Below, in pieces: positions 1 to 10,725 of a DNA stretch of 63,535 bases (position 1 is the stretch's first letter; each line of letters opens with the position of its first letter). Position numbers and translations under genes: made by a program. Origin of the DNA: Cladosporium sp. IMV 00045. Its lineage: Eukaryota > Ascomycota > Dothideomycetes > Cladosporiales > Cladosporiaceae. Below the pieces are notes generated by a model that was not told the origin of the DNA, searched no databases, and saw only the letters and a list, made by a program, of their open reading frames with translations. Where the stretch lies: assembly GCA_001931905.2 (NCBI GenBank), contig MSJI02000265.1, positions 1-63,535 of the forward strand. Direction: 5' to 3'.

Positions 1-2107
1 TTGGTACCTCGGAGGGAAGTTTTGGATGTATGGCCGGCGCGGGATGGGCGGGTGGCGAGACGAGCGGATGCTGCGAAGGAAGAAACCGTCCGGGTGAGTC
101 GCTGAAGTGGGTGGTGCGTCGAATAATTCGCTTTTGGGACGAGTGGTGAGGGCCTGGAGGGGTCGGTTTGGACCGGGGTTCTAGGGGAGAAATGGCATTG
201 ATAGTAATGAGGAACACGAGGTGTGTGGTAGTTGGGTCTGGGGGGTCTTTGAAGGAGCTAGCGAGGGCGACAGAAGCCAATCATCGATGCGTGGTGGGAT
301 GATGGCGGCGCAGGGATGCACTCCGGCGCCTTGCCTTGCTGCATGAGGGCGGGTCGCGAGAGCAGACAGCGAGCGAAGGGTTTGCCTACGTCACGATTGC
401 AGAAAATTGAAACTCTGGGAGCGATGGTTGATGAGGATTCTTGCTGTGTACATGTATTGTTGTGTCCTGTTTGCTCGCGTCTTGTGCTACGCGCCTGCGC
501 CATGCAAGTGAATATCACTCTTTCCATGGGCAACTGCAAGACATGGATGATGGAGGTATGTATGCCATCCGCAAGACTCTGCAGATTTGGTGCTTTCGCC
601 TCGACCAATTCGTTGCAGTCTTCCTCCCATGGCCATTCGTGTTTATCAGATCCTATGATATCACATTCTTCAACTTCTCTCGGCGTGAATGTGGTGGCTT
701 GTGCGGAGAAAGAGACGAAAGAACGCGCGAGCTCAAGACAGACGCCATGTTCGTTCGGTATGTCGCTTCACAGGTCGTTCGTCTGACTCTTGCGAACGGG
801 GCCACGCACGTAATCCCATGGTCTCTGTGGTCAGACCTCAGGGCAACCATTCCTGATGCGCAAGGGTCGTCCATGTCCCCCGACACGCCTCATGACTTTT
901 CGTGCATATGGACATCCATCACCTTCGCTTCATGTCTCCATCCTGGCAATGCTAATACCCCCACGCCATGAAGAGACACTTCCCGGCCTTTCGCCTGCGG
1001 CAGTATGCACCTTTGCATGCCGTTTATTGGATTTTCCTGCAACAGGTATCCGCGCGTCGTGCTCCGCTGTGCCTGTACCATAGCCGTGGGTTCGAGCAGG
1101 TCATGTTACATGTAGTCTTCCGATTATGACATTGTTGAGAGACCGAGCTACAGTCGTCTTTTTGTGACCTGTGATGTTTGCGATCAGGTTGTACATACAT
1201 GTACATACCTTGGCTCGACCATCACACATGAGTGAGACGCCGCCAGGAATCTCATTCCATCTACACAAACGCAGTGTTCCGTTGGCAATTGGCAGTACTG
1301 TAAAGCGTGTACACGCCCTTTGTCGTTTCGCCTAATACATCGCTTCACATGCACTCCCCGTTTCCCATTTATCAAACGGCCAATAAAGCTACCTCCGCTT
1401 AGGTAGGCTGTCCTCACCCTCTGCAACTCCCAAAAAAAGCAATACCTCCCCTTCACACATTATTAAGAATCATTGCCTTTTCTCACCAACATTACTCGAG
1501 ACGCAAGCGTACAAACTCTCCTGTGTCACCGTCGTCGACGACCACTCGCATGCGCTAGCCTGCAACTTTGGCTCTGGCTGGTCCAACTCTCGCTACGCCA
1601 AAGCTGAAGCATCGTCGATGTTTTGCATGCCGAGCAGCCACGCCCACAAACCGCCCACCGACCGTCTGAAAGACCACGCCTGCTCATCCACTCGGGGCCC
1701 TTCCGCCTGCTGCTACTAGCCGAAAGGCTTGCCTACCGACGTCTGCCCTGCAGGCGCAGCCGCCGCTGTAATCCTCTCGGTCTGTTGGCGACATCGGGAC
1801 AAACGGTCGGCATCGACTGCCTGGCTCTGTCCTTCGTAACACCTCCCCCCGCCGAAACCCTGGCTGGACTTCGCTCGTTGGCGTCCTGCCCCGAGCAACT
1901 CCCTGGTCATATCACCGCAGTGTGCAGCACCTGTCAGCGTGCTGAGAGGTAAAGTCTCTGCCGCGAGGCGACCGTTGAGTCTCTCCGGGCCGGTCGTCCC
2001 GATAATCGCCCTGCTTCTGCCAGCCTGTCGTCGGTAGCGAGGACAAGAAAAGGTAGGGCTTGAAGTGTCACGTGCGTTCCAAACTCGACTTCACATACAT
2101 CCACGCC
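1..2107. other. Intergenic region / left window edge
   Basis: No gene recognised. The open frames here are short, overlap each other on both strands and match no family I know. The first about 100 bases, read on the minus strand, give a Ser/Ala/Arg-rich stretch that could be the start of a gene leaving the window, but no start codon or motif confirms it. About 1500-2107 is CT-rich and probably holds the promoter and leader of the EED gene that follows. Confidence 0.4.
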
Positions 2108-3803
2108 ATGCCGGCAATTTCCGATGCCTTTCCCACGCTGGCTTGGTGTGCCAGACCTAATGTGAGTATCGTTCTCGATTCATCTCATCATGCGTTCCAT
2201 TCTTACACCTTCTGCAGGATACCCATGAAATAGCTCGTAAGGTTCCAATTCCGGAAACAATGACAGGTTCAGTGCGCTGACCGCCTCAGAATGCACCCTC
2301 TACGACGTCAAATTCTGGCCTTGGGCAGACAAGGGTGATGAAGAGCAGATCTTCGCGTTCACCGGAGGACGCAACGTGCGCATACCCGCCTGCCTTGTTC
2401 AACAACAAAGCTGACATAATGGCATAGCTCATAGTTTGTAAGACAAACCGGGGCAGTGGAAACCCCTTCGAAATCATCCGATGGTGGCAGCGAGACGAAT
2501 CAACCAGCTTGAACAGCATATGCTGGACCAAGACTGCTGAAGGAAGGCCTTTACTATGCGCAGCTGGCAGCAACCCCAGAGCGGTGATCATCTTCGATAT
2601 TGAGCGAGACGAGCCAGTCAGAGAACTTTCCGGTCATGGTAAAGCCATCAACGACCTGCAGGTCTCGCCACTCTCTCCCGACATCCTAGTATCTGCTTCA
2701 GAAGATTTGACAGTCCGCATATGGAACCTCAGTCCCAAGCACGTGAAACAACCGTGCCGGGCCATCTTGGGTGGACAAGGCCACCCACAGCCACTTCTAA
2801 CACTAGACTTCCACCCAAACGGACGATGGCTCCTCACCGGCGCGATGGACACCGCTGTAGCTTTGTGGGCGGTACCATCTCTTGAAGAGCTCAACTCGAA
2901 CGACAACATCGAGCCAACACTCCACCCTTACCCTTACTTCATCTCCTCAGAAATCCACACAAACTTCGTCGACTGCGTCAAATGGTACGGCGACTGCATC
3001 CTATCCCGCGCCGCACGCAACGAAGACGACGGAGGCGACGCGGCGATGAAGCAGAACGAAATCATCCTGTGGGTCATCGACGGCTTCGACTCGTCCATGC
3101 CGCACCCGGAGCATCCTCCAATCCCGTATCCAGGCCGCTACACCCTCTCGGCGTTCCCGCATTCGGAGCGCTCGCGCGGGTTCGACCGATTGCTTACTTT
3201 CGACACGAAGGACACGGCGCGCTTTTACCTGCGTTTCGGCCTTCTGCATGAGCCTAACATGCGCCCGGTCTTGGTCATGGGCAACACGAGGTCGAAATTC
3301 TTCTTCTGGGACTTGCAAAAATGCGAAGAGGGCGAGGAGGTCATTGCCAAGAAGGGCAAAGGCGGGAAGAGAAAGCGCGGCGCCGCGAATGCCGTCAATG
3401 TTGAAGGGTTGGACCGTCTCGGCGAGCTCAAGAGAGACGCCGATGCGGTCAGTGATGGCGCAAGTGGTACGTTGTTTCGACATGCCTGCTAATTTTACGA
3501 TCCCTTTCGCTTAATTAACATACCCCAATAGCTTTCAACACCACCAACTCCGCCAGCAACTCCACCTCAGCCGCTCAGGATGCATCAGCGGGCGCGCTGA
3601 ACATGCGCTCTGCCACAGACGATCCCATGAGACCTTTGCTGCCACAGCAGACCAAGGTGCCTTCTACGACTTTGCCCAACAGGCACAAACAGCATAGCTA
3701 CTTTGCCACTTCGCAGTTAAGTTGGAGTCCAGATGGAAAATGGTTGGTAGGGGTCGGCGATCATGGCATGTTGGTCATGTTTCATCGGGAGGTTGCTCGT
3801 TAG
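2108..3803 (+). CDS. eed: Polycomb protein EED homologue (WD40, PRC2 subunit)
   Basis: Predicted exons are 2108-2161, 2218-2236, 2290-2375, 2428-3466 and 3532-3803, giving 489 aa in one frame. Every intron has GT..AG ends, and introns 2 and 3 carry GCTGAC branch sites. The order of blocks follows EED: an early LYDVKFWPW stretch, GSNPRAVIIFD, GHGKAINDLQVSP, LVSASEDLTVRIWNL, an IHTNFVDCVKWYGD block that is diagnostic of EED, then PVLVMGNTRSKFFFWDL and the last blade LSWSPDGKWLVGVGDHGML. EED is the beta-propeller subunit of Polycomb repressive complex 2; it binds H3K27me3 and activates the methyltransferase in the nucleus. A basic insert (KGKGGKRKRG, about residue 363) interrupts the C-terminal blades. 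The 19-nt second exon makes automatic start prediction unreliable. The gene converges on the ZNG1-like gene, 189 bp away. Confidence 0.85.
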
Positions 3804-3992
3804 ACTTGTCAGGCAATCGAGGGCTTTCTCGATTACTCGAGAAGATGCCAGTGTCTCTTGTTCAAGCGGCAAGTCATGGTTTCATTATATTAGAGAGATG
3901 ATCAGAGACACCATGCAAACGGGAACGGAACCCATTCCAATATGGAACAGAAATGAAAGTCATCGTCGGAAACGAAGCCATATCGCATCACA

Positions 3993-5481
3993 TCATCGCT
4001 GCATAGCTCCCGACCCCTTATCCAAAGCAACATCCAGACTCCTTTGGAATGCCCCAGCAACCTCCTCCGTCAAATTCCTCCCGATAAAAACAACCCTACT
4101 CCCCTCCTCATCCTCCCCACCGGCACCACCCTCAACATCAACCCCATCAATCAGCTCAAAAATCTCCCTCACACCCTGCAACATCTTCATCCTGCCTCCT
4201 TGCAGCCTCACCCGTCCCTTTGCCCTATGCACCTCCCAATTCCCCAACCCCTCAAACCCAGACACTTTCCTCTCCCAAAGCAAACTCCTCAACCACCCAT
4301 CCAGCGCCTCCATCCCTTCGTCCCCCAGCACCCCAAACCTCACCGTCGCCGTCCCAATCGCTTCGTCCAAGTGACTATGCCCCTTCTCCGCGAACGCCAA
4401 CTCCCCTGCCCCAACGCGGTCGTAAGCGTGCAAATCCAGCACCGAGCCCTCGAGAGCCGGCACACGGCTTCGCTGCGTGATTTGCACGCGCGCTAGGCTG
4501 TTGATGGAGCGGACACGCGCTTCTACTGTAGCCAGTTGCTGCGGGGAGACGAGGTCGGATTTATTGATGATGACGACGTCGGCGTGGGATATTTGCAGGT
4601 GCGCAATGGAAAGCAGAGGGCCCTTGTGGGCATGGTCCTCTTCTCCTTCTTCGGCATGCACAGCCTCCTCCCCCCGAGGCGCATCAAGCTCCCGCAGCAA
4701 ATTCGCCGCATCCACGAGCGTGACGATGCCGTCAAGGTAGATTGTGCTGCCGAGGCCTTCGTCGACCCAGAAGACGGGGGCGATGTTGCCCGGGTCGGCG
4801 AGGCCCGTGGTTTCCAGCAGGATGTAGTCGAAGGCGCCGTTGCGTTCCATCAGAGATTCGAGCGCGTTGACGCCGCTGTCTTTCACCGAGCAGCAGATGC
4901 AGCCGTTGGCGAGGTTGAGCCATTCTGTTGCTGTGCTGCTGCCGGAGGAGACGGTGAGGGGTTTTTCGAGGTCGGTCGTGTTGCCGAATTCTGAGCCTTG
5001 TCAGATGTATGTGGATGGCGAGGGGGTGGGTGGTTAGTTGGCCTCACCGTTCAGAATCACGGCGATTTTCTTGCCGTGTCGTGCTGTCAGGATATAGTCG
5101 AGGAGAGTAGACTTGCCAGCTCCGAGGTAGCCTGATGGAAAGGATCAGCATTGGCTTCAGGACAAAATCTTGCAATCCCACTCTCCTCGTGTTCTCGTGA
5201 AGGTTGATCTATCCATATCCTGTCCGCTGGCAAAAAGCGACTGAACCAAACAGCATATTGACTCTTTTACAATCAATTCGACAGCTAGATCCAACCCAGC
5301 ATTTCAACACCCCCCAAAAGAAACACAAACGAAGAAAAGGTCATTCTCACTGACCAGTAATAATCGAAATCGGCACCTTCGACACTTTGACATCTTCCAT
5401 CTCAGCATTCAGAGCGGCGTCTGAGTCATTTCCGCCATCGGCAGCGACCAGCATCGGAGGAGCATCATCATCTTCGTCCAT
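3993..5481 (-). CDS. zng1: CobW/COG0523 GTPase, ZNG1-type zinc chaperone
   Basis: Exons on the minus strand are 5481-5355, 5131-5048 and 4990-3993, giving 402 aa. The P-loop GYLGAGKST is split by intron 1, and the exons rejoin in phase. The metal-binding motif GCICCS (a CxCC) sits near residue 105, followed by an [11 protein letters not shown]alker B-like block, NKSD (G4) near residue 225 and a C-terminal CobW_C domain. A His/Glu-rich loop ([11 protein letters not shown]) lies between the G domain blocks. Family knowledge: ZNG1 proteins use GTP hydrolysis to pass zinc to clients such as methionine aminopeptidase in the cytosol. The acidic N-terminus (MDEDDD) is where ZNG1 proteins usually have an interaction motif, but I do not see a clear CPELVPI-type motif. 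It could be another COG0523 subfamily member. Confidence 0.88.
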
Positions 5482-5983
5482 ATTTGGTCAAAAAAGATAT
5501 AAAATTGATTTTCTTTGAAAACTGTTGGATTCTTGGTGGAATCGGTCGGAAGCAGCAGACGTGATCACATCTCACTTTTGACTGGCCGAGGTTCACGCTT
5601 GGCGGGCCTGAGGACGTCAGGGATCTACCAACACGAGGAGAACGTCGTTTTTTGTGAGAGAAAGTGTGAAGTTGATTGTCAAACGACAAATTTAGAATTG
5701 TTTCTAATCGATTGATTTGTCTGACAACAGTCAGGTCTGCAATATCTGTGGATATCATCTATATAGTATGTGCCCTTCCTGCCGCTCCAAATGCCTTGCA
5801 ACAACAAGCCCAAAAACCGATGAACAAGTTTATTGAGAGGTGAATGATGAGACGGGAGCGTCAGTTATCTCCGCATCTGGTGTGCATCCATCCTCAGCTT
5901 TGGAATACCGAGATGGGCTTTGTGCCGTTGAGATGATCTCGTAGAGATATGGGTATCTCAGTGGTCACGATGATATCTTGGGG
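5482..5983. other. Intergenic, promoter side of the ZNG1-like gene
   Basis: No gene seen. The region lies between two minus-strand genes and should hold the promoter of the ZNG1-like gene and the terminator region of the hydrolase gene. The short frames overlap on both strands and look random. Confidence 0.5.
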
Positions 5984-7645
5984 TCACATCTTCAACTCCA
6001 GTATACGAAAAGCGATGTAGGATTGGGAAGATTGAAACAACGAAACGCCACTATAACCTTCCAACTTCGTATACTCAACAATCACCTTCACAAGCCTCTC
6101 CCTCGCCACCTCATCGTCAAAGACCTGCGCGTGATCCAAGTCCTCAAACCAAAGCACATCCAGCCCTTTGCCCGTCCAAGGCCTCTCCTTCAAACCCTTG
6201 ATGCGAGCCTTCTTCTCCCCATCCAAACCACCATCTTCAGTCTCTAACCTCCCCTTCTTCCCCTCCCCCTCATCTCCGAGCAAATACCCCACCACCGCCT
6301 CCGTATCAACAATCAAATCCCTACCCGCGAGCGAAAGGGTAACTCTCATCCCACGCTGCAGCAACTCCCCCACCCTCTCCCTCCAAAGACAGCTCTCACT
6401 CCAGAAAAAATGTCTAGCAAGCGTATGCGCCACTCCGGGGTCTTTCGACGCAAAATACCACAGTTGCCACTCGTTTGCGGTTTTTGGCGCGCGCGCTGTG
6501 AAATTATACGCCACGTCTGGCTGGTAGAGGAGTAGCGTTACGGGGTCGATGAGGACTGTGGCGCGCACGCGAGGGGCGAGCTGAGGGTCGGTGAGCATGT
6601 AGGTTGTGAAGACGGAGCCGTAGGAGTGGGAGGCGAGGATGAAGGAGTCGTAGTGCGGCGCGTGGGAGGCGAGGATGGAGGTGATCTGGCGTAGGAAATC
6701 TTCCCGGTGGAGGATGGGTGAGGTTAGGCGGGAGCTGATGGGGAGGAGCTCGATGGCCAGGATTCCTACGCTTCCTGAAGAGGTAGATTCGTCGGCTCGC
6801 TTGCTGAGATCCACGAGCGTGTCGACGTAAGGATGCAAGCCCACTCCAATCCCATGGATTAATAAGATCGGCAACCTGTCCTTCGCCGTATGCGGTCTAA
6901 CCCAATAACTCAACCCATCCGCCTCCGATTTCCCACCGAACAACTCCAGCGGCCTCGGAGGAAAAACCCACCGCCCATCAATCGCAGAAGTCCCACGAAA
7001 CCCCCAACCCCATCGCCAAAACCTGACAAAAACCCCCAAATCCACCAGCAGCACAATCGCATACCATATCAAACACCTCACCTGCACCTCAACAGGATCA
7101 AGCGTCAACCTCAACGGCCTGACCCTCCCCTTCCCCTCTCGAAACCGAAACCCTCCTCCAACCAACCCTTCCACGCCTCTCACATACCCCTCTATTTCCT
7201 CCTCATCGCCTTTCTCCCCTCCAAACCTCCCCTCCCAAAACGACCAATCGAGAAAACTCCTCAAATCCCCACGTCCGATCTCTTCAACTCTCGCGCCGCG
7301 GAACCAGCCAGAGAGGAATTTTTCCACATCGCGGATCTCGCCGCGGATGGTTTCGAAGAGCTGCTGGCGTTGCGCGCGCGTGCGCAGGGGCGGGTGCTCG
7401 GCGCGACGCTGTAGGTAGAGGGTGTGCAGGAGGGAGAGGAGGTAGAAAGTGGCTTCGGCGTAGGCGTAGAATTGGAAGGCTGAGGAGCGGGGGGACGAGG
7501 GTTGGTTGTCGGTGGGTAGGAAGGTGCTGGTGGCTGTTGTGATTATGTGCCACACCGTCCAAAGAAGGCAGAGGGGTCCGATGCTTTGTAGGAGGGTTAT
7601 TGTGGTGCGGATGAAGGCCAGGGAGGCCGGGCAGTCGTTGATCAT
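5984..7645 (-). CDS. Alpha/beta hydrolase-fold membrane protein
   Basis: Single-exon gene of 553 aa. Hydrophobic segments near residues 10-35, about 60-75 and 200-220 suggest a membrane-anchored N-terminal half. The hydrolase half starts at about residue 260 with LPILLIHGIGVG (oxyanion loop), then FILASHSYGSV, in which the central Ser would be the nucleophile, then LAGRDLIVD (candidate acid) and LDHAQVF (candidate His). The nucleophile elbow reads SHSYGS rather than a strict GxSxG. The family is the AB_hydrolase_1 group of fungal membrane proteins; substrate unknown. Ser-, Glu- and Gly-rich linkers between about 130 and 195 are probably disordered. The start at 7645 is the first ATG in the frame and gives a plausible hydrophobic N-terminus. 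Same strand as its neighbours Bem1 and the ZNG1-like gene. Confidence 0.8.
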   Translation of the reverse strand: MINDCPASLAFIRTTITLLQSIGPLCLLWTVWHIITTATSTFLPTDNQPSSPRSSAFQFYAYAEATFYLLSLLHTLYLQRRAEHPPLRTRAQRQQLFETIRGEIRDVEKFLSGWFRGARVEEIGRGDLRSFLDWSFWEGRFGGEKGDEEEIEGYVRGVEGLVGGGFRFREGKGRVRPLRLTLDPVEVQVRCLIWYAIVLLVDLGVFVRFWRWGWGFRGTSAIDGRWVFPPRPLELFGGKSEADGLSYWVRPHTAKDRLPILLIHGIGVGLHPYVDTLVDLSKRADESTSSGSVGILAIELLPISSRLTSPILHREDFLRQITSILASHAPHYDSFILASHSYGSVFTTYMLTDPQLAPRVRATVLIDPVTLLLYQPDVAYNFTARAPKTANEWQLWYFASKDPGVAHTLARHFFWSESCLWRERVGELLQRGMRVTLSLAGRDLIVDTEAVVGYLLGDEGEGKKGRLETEDGGLDGEKKARIKGLKERPWTGKGLDVLWFEDLDHAQVFDDEVARERLVKVIVEYTKLEGYSGVSLFQSSQSYIAFRILELKM

Positions 7646-8621
7646 GGTGTTTTAGGGTCGTTCATGAGGCCGTTTGGTTTGGGAAGTAGGGTTGGATTTG
7701 AAAATGCGGGTAGCAGGGGCATGGTTGTTGTTCAGGTAGTTTGTTGGATTGGAGTGAATAATGGAGCAGCAGCGACAGCGTTATCGGACGGCGGTGAGAA
7801 GGTCCGGTTGCTTGGGGGAGTTGTTGGACTTGTTGATCCGCAAGAATGAGCACGAGGTTCACTTTCATTGGTCCTGGCGCGTCGAAGTCGTTATGACGTC
7901 GACTGGTCGCGCTGAGCCCACTTGCAGGTGCGACATGTGAAAGATGTTGGAGGGTTCCATTTGCTTGTTTACACCATGGGAGAAGGAGAGCAGCGAGGAT
8001 TACGAGCGGTAAGAATCTCTTTGATACCATGAAGCTTGACAGAAATAGAAGTGAAATTCAACCCATCCCAGCTTAACACCACCAATACAGTAGCACATAG
8101 TGGTAGCAAGAAGCAATGGCCTATAAGAACTCCCAAAAGAAACCACCAAAAACAATCAATCCTACAAGCCTTCCACCTGCAATACGTTCCAACTCCTCAC
8201 GAAATGACAGCAATTCTCCATAATCTTATCGTCGTCCTCTGATCCTTCAAATTGTCCCTTCTTTCCAGCGCAATGGATGAAAAGGCGGGAAGAAATAGCG
8301 GAGATGGAAATGGAGGCAGAGGTAAGCGCAACAGAGCAGAAAGATGAAAGTTTCAAAAAAAGGGCAATCTGTGAGAAGGGGCATTTCCATAATCTTTTCA
8401 AAAAAGTCGTTGTTCAAACAACACCAAAATTGCGGACAGGGGAGGTAGAAAGAAAAACCAACAAAAAAGCAAGAAAAAGCACACGACTCAAAACACCAAA
8501 CAAGAAGCAAAAAAACAAAGACCATCATCATCATGCATCGGCATCAAGAGAAGCATAAAAAATAAAAATCCATCCATCATCCTCATCCTCGTCCTCATCA
8601 ACTTTTCCCCAACACATCACA
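7646..8621. other. Intergenic between hydrolase and BEM1 genes
   Basis: No supported gene. A 122-codon minus-strand frame (8030-7662) begins with a signal-peptide-like stretch but has no recognisable domain. From about 8030 to 8600 the plus strand is very A-rich, consistent with the 3' UTR of the BEM1 gene on the minus strand. Confidence 0.4.
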
Positions 8622-10725
8622 TCAAGACCCAGCAACCCTGACAGCCAACGTCAACTTCTCATTCCTCTCCACCGCGACCTCCAAATCCTCATCGCCCTCG
8701 AGGCGGTAATACTCCCCATTCTCCTCGTCTCTATACTCGATCTCCAACTGCACCTCCTCCTGCTCCTCTTCCTCACCGCTGCCTCCACCGCCGCCAGGCG
8801 TGCCCCTGAACTCCAGTTTCCGCCGGTCGACGATCTTCTGATAGAGGTCGCCGAAGTTGAACTGGCCGCGGGGAGGCATGCGGATGACGACGCACGTTTC
8901 GCGGTCGAACCACGCTTTGACTTTGACGGGGCCGGTGCTGCCAGCTGTGGGTGGGGGGCGGACGGCGGCGGTGGTGTTTTGCGTGTATTCTGAGGGCGAG
9001 CGGTAGTGGCCTTGCTGCTGCTGCTGTTGGGGTGCGGGGTTCGCGGAGAGGGAGGGTTGGCCGCGTTGGTGTGTGTAGGGAGTGTTGGAGGCTTGGCTTT
9101 GGGAGTGCTGGTGCAGACCGGCGTTGGAGCCCTGGCGTGACTGCGAGTGACTGTGCATGGAGTAGGCCTGGCCGTGGGAGTTTTGCGATGCTTGCGAGTA
9201 GCGCTGTTGCGGCTCGGCGGAGCGGGCGTGCTCGTTGAGGTCCGCCACGCTGGGGTCGACTTCGTAGTCGCCCTCTCGGGGTGCGAAGAAGTTCCTCACC
9301 AGCGAAGAGCATGTGATGTGCTGCGCCATGCCGAGGAGTTCGCGCAGGTACTGATCGAGATTCTCCCTTCGGCCCTCGCTGATGTTGTCTGTGACGAATT
9401 TCACTGGCCCAGGCATGTATGGAAGCGTGCGAGCCTTGCCTGGCACCTGGCCGGCTTCCTCGGGAAAGGCGTTGATCAAGTTGATCTGCAATTCGTAAAA
9501 GTCCTCGTATATTCTTGAAAGATCCCAATGAGTGTTGTTGGTGAGCTTGCATTCGACAATGAAATGGAACTTGTCGTCTGCGAAGATGTACTTTGGCACA
9601 GCCGCTCGCACTGGCGCGAAGAGACCTTGCGCCTGTTGTTGCTGGTATCCGAAACTGCTTGGAGCTCTTTGATGGCCGTAAGCTGCAGGGTTCTGTTGCT
9701 GCAAACTCATCCGGTCCATGCCCTGTGCAAGGCCTTGCGCCTGCGCCTGCTCTTGCTGGCTGCTCGACACTGACCCAAGAGGAATGCTGGTGTTCTTGTA
9801 CTCAGCGGCCATTTTCTTCCATTCCTCCACTTTCGGTATTCCAGCTTGCTGCACGGCGGCCAGAGGGTCTTCCACTGCCTTTCCTGTTGTCATATCCCTA
9901 ATCTCGATGAACGACACAGGAATCAAGCCTGGTCCTCCAAGTCTGGTGATTGGTTTTGCGACGAACCATTCCGGATTCGACTGGGCGATGACGATGATCG
10001 CCTCGCCCTCCTTCGCATCGAGCTCATCCGGCCGTTCTGCGACAAAGTCGTACGAGACGATGCCATAGACACCGCCCGACTTTCCAATGGATTTGCTCGA
10101 CCTGTGTCCAGGCATTGGAGGCATGTCAGGGTGTCCGCCGTTCGGTCCGCTCGTCCTCGCAGCGCCTATGCTCCTAGCAGGCGTGTGTGCTCCCTCCGCG
10201 TAACCGCTGTCGTGTGTCGCACTGGCGGACTTTGTCGACTCAGCGCTATCCCTGACGGTCTTTCCCACGTTGTCGAAGTAGCTGACAGGCACCAAGCCTC
10301 GGGTGTTCTGCAGCGGATTGCAAGCTTCGTACCAGTCGCTGTCGTTTTCGCGGCTCACGACGTGTAAGAAGTCGCCAGCGGAGAAGGAAAGGTAGTGGGA
10401 TGGCTCGCCGGCGGGTGCGTTATAGTCGTAGAGGGCTTTTATGACCTAAAGGCGGGGGTGGGGAGTCAGCTTTGCGCGAAGGGATAGCAGAATTGAAGAG
10501 ACGTTGCTGTTGTTGATGTTATTGTACAAGGTGGGCAGCAATACCTTCTTAGGCGGTTCAATTGCGATGGCGTCCTTCTGTGGGATGGAGATCTGCACGG
10601 GTTTCGCGGAATCGTGCTTCCCACCGTCACTCTTGAGCGATCGTCGAAACTGCTCCACCGTCAGCGCAAACGTTCCCTGACCCCGGTCGTTTCTGGGCAA
10701 TGTAGCTGCGACACACCTTGACCAT
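8622..10725 (-). CDS. bem1: Bem1/Scd2 polarity scaffold (SH3-SH3-PX-PB1)
   Basis: Exons are 10725-10717, 10649-10545 and 10445-8622, giving 645 aa. The first exon codes only for Met-Val-Lys; joined to exon 2 it gives MVKFRRSLK, matching the basic start of Bem1 proteins, and the intron has a GCTGAC branch site. SH3-1 begins with ALYDYNA just after intron 2. SH3-2 is near residues 165-225 (YGIVSYDF...GLIPVSFIEI). The PX domain follows near 325-440 (PKYIFADDKFHFIVECKL). A Gln/Ser-rich linker comes next, then the C-terminal PB1 domain (VKVKAWFDRETCVVIRM). Bem1 holds Cdc42, its exchange factor Cdc24 (by PB1-PB1 pairing) and PAK kinase at sites of polar growth, and PX binds phosphoinositides. All domains are present and in the usual order. 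Confidence 0.92.

Noticed and set aside
7662..8030. Minus-strand 122-codon ORF with a signal-like N-terminus
   Set aside because: The hydrophobic start is the only supporting feature; the rest has no family pattern and it lies in the flank of the hydrolase gene.
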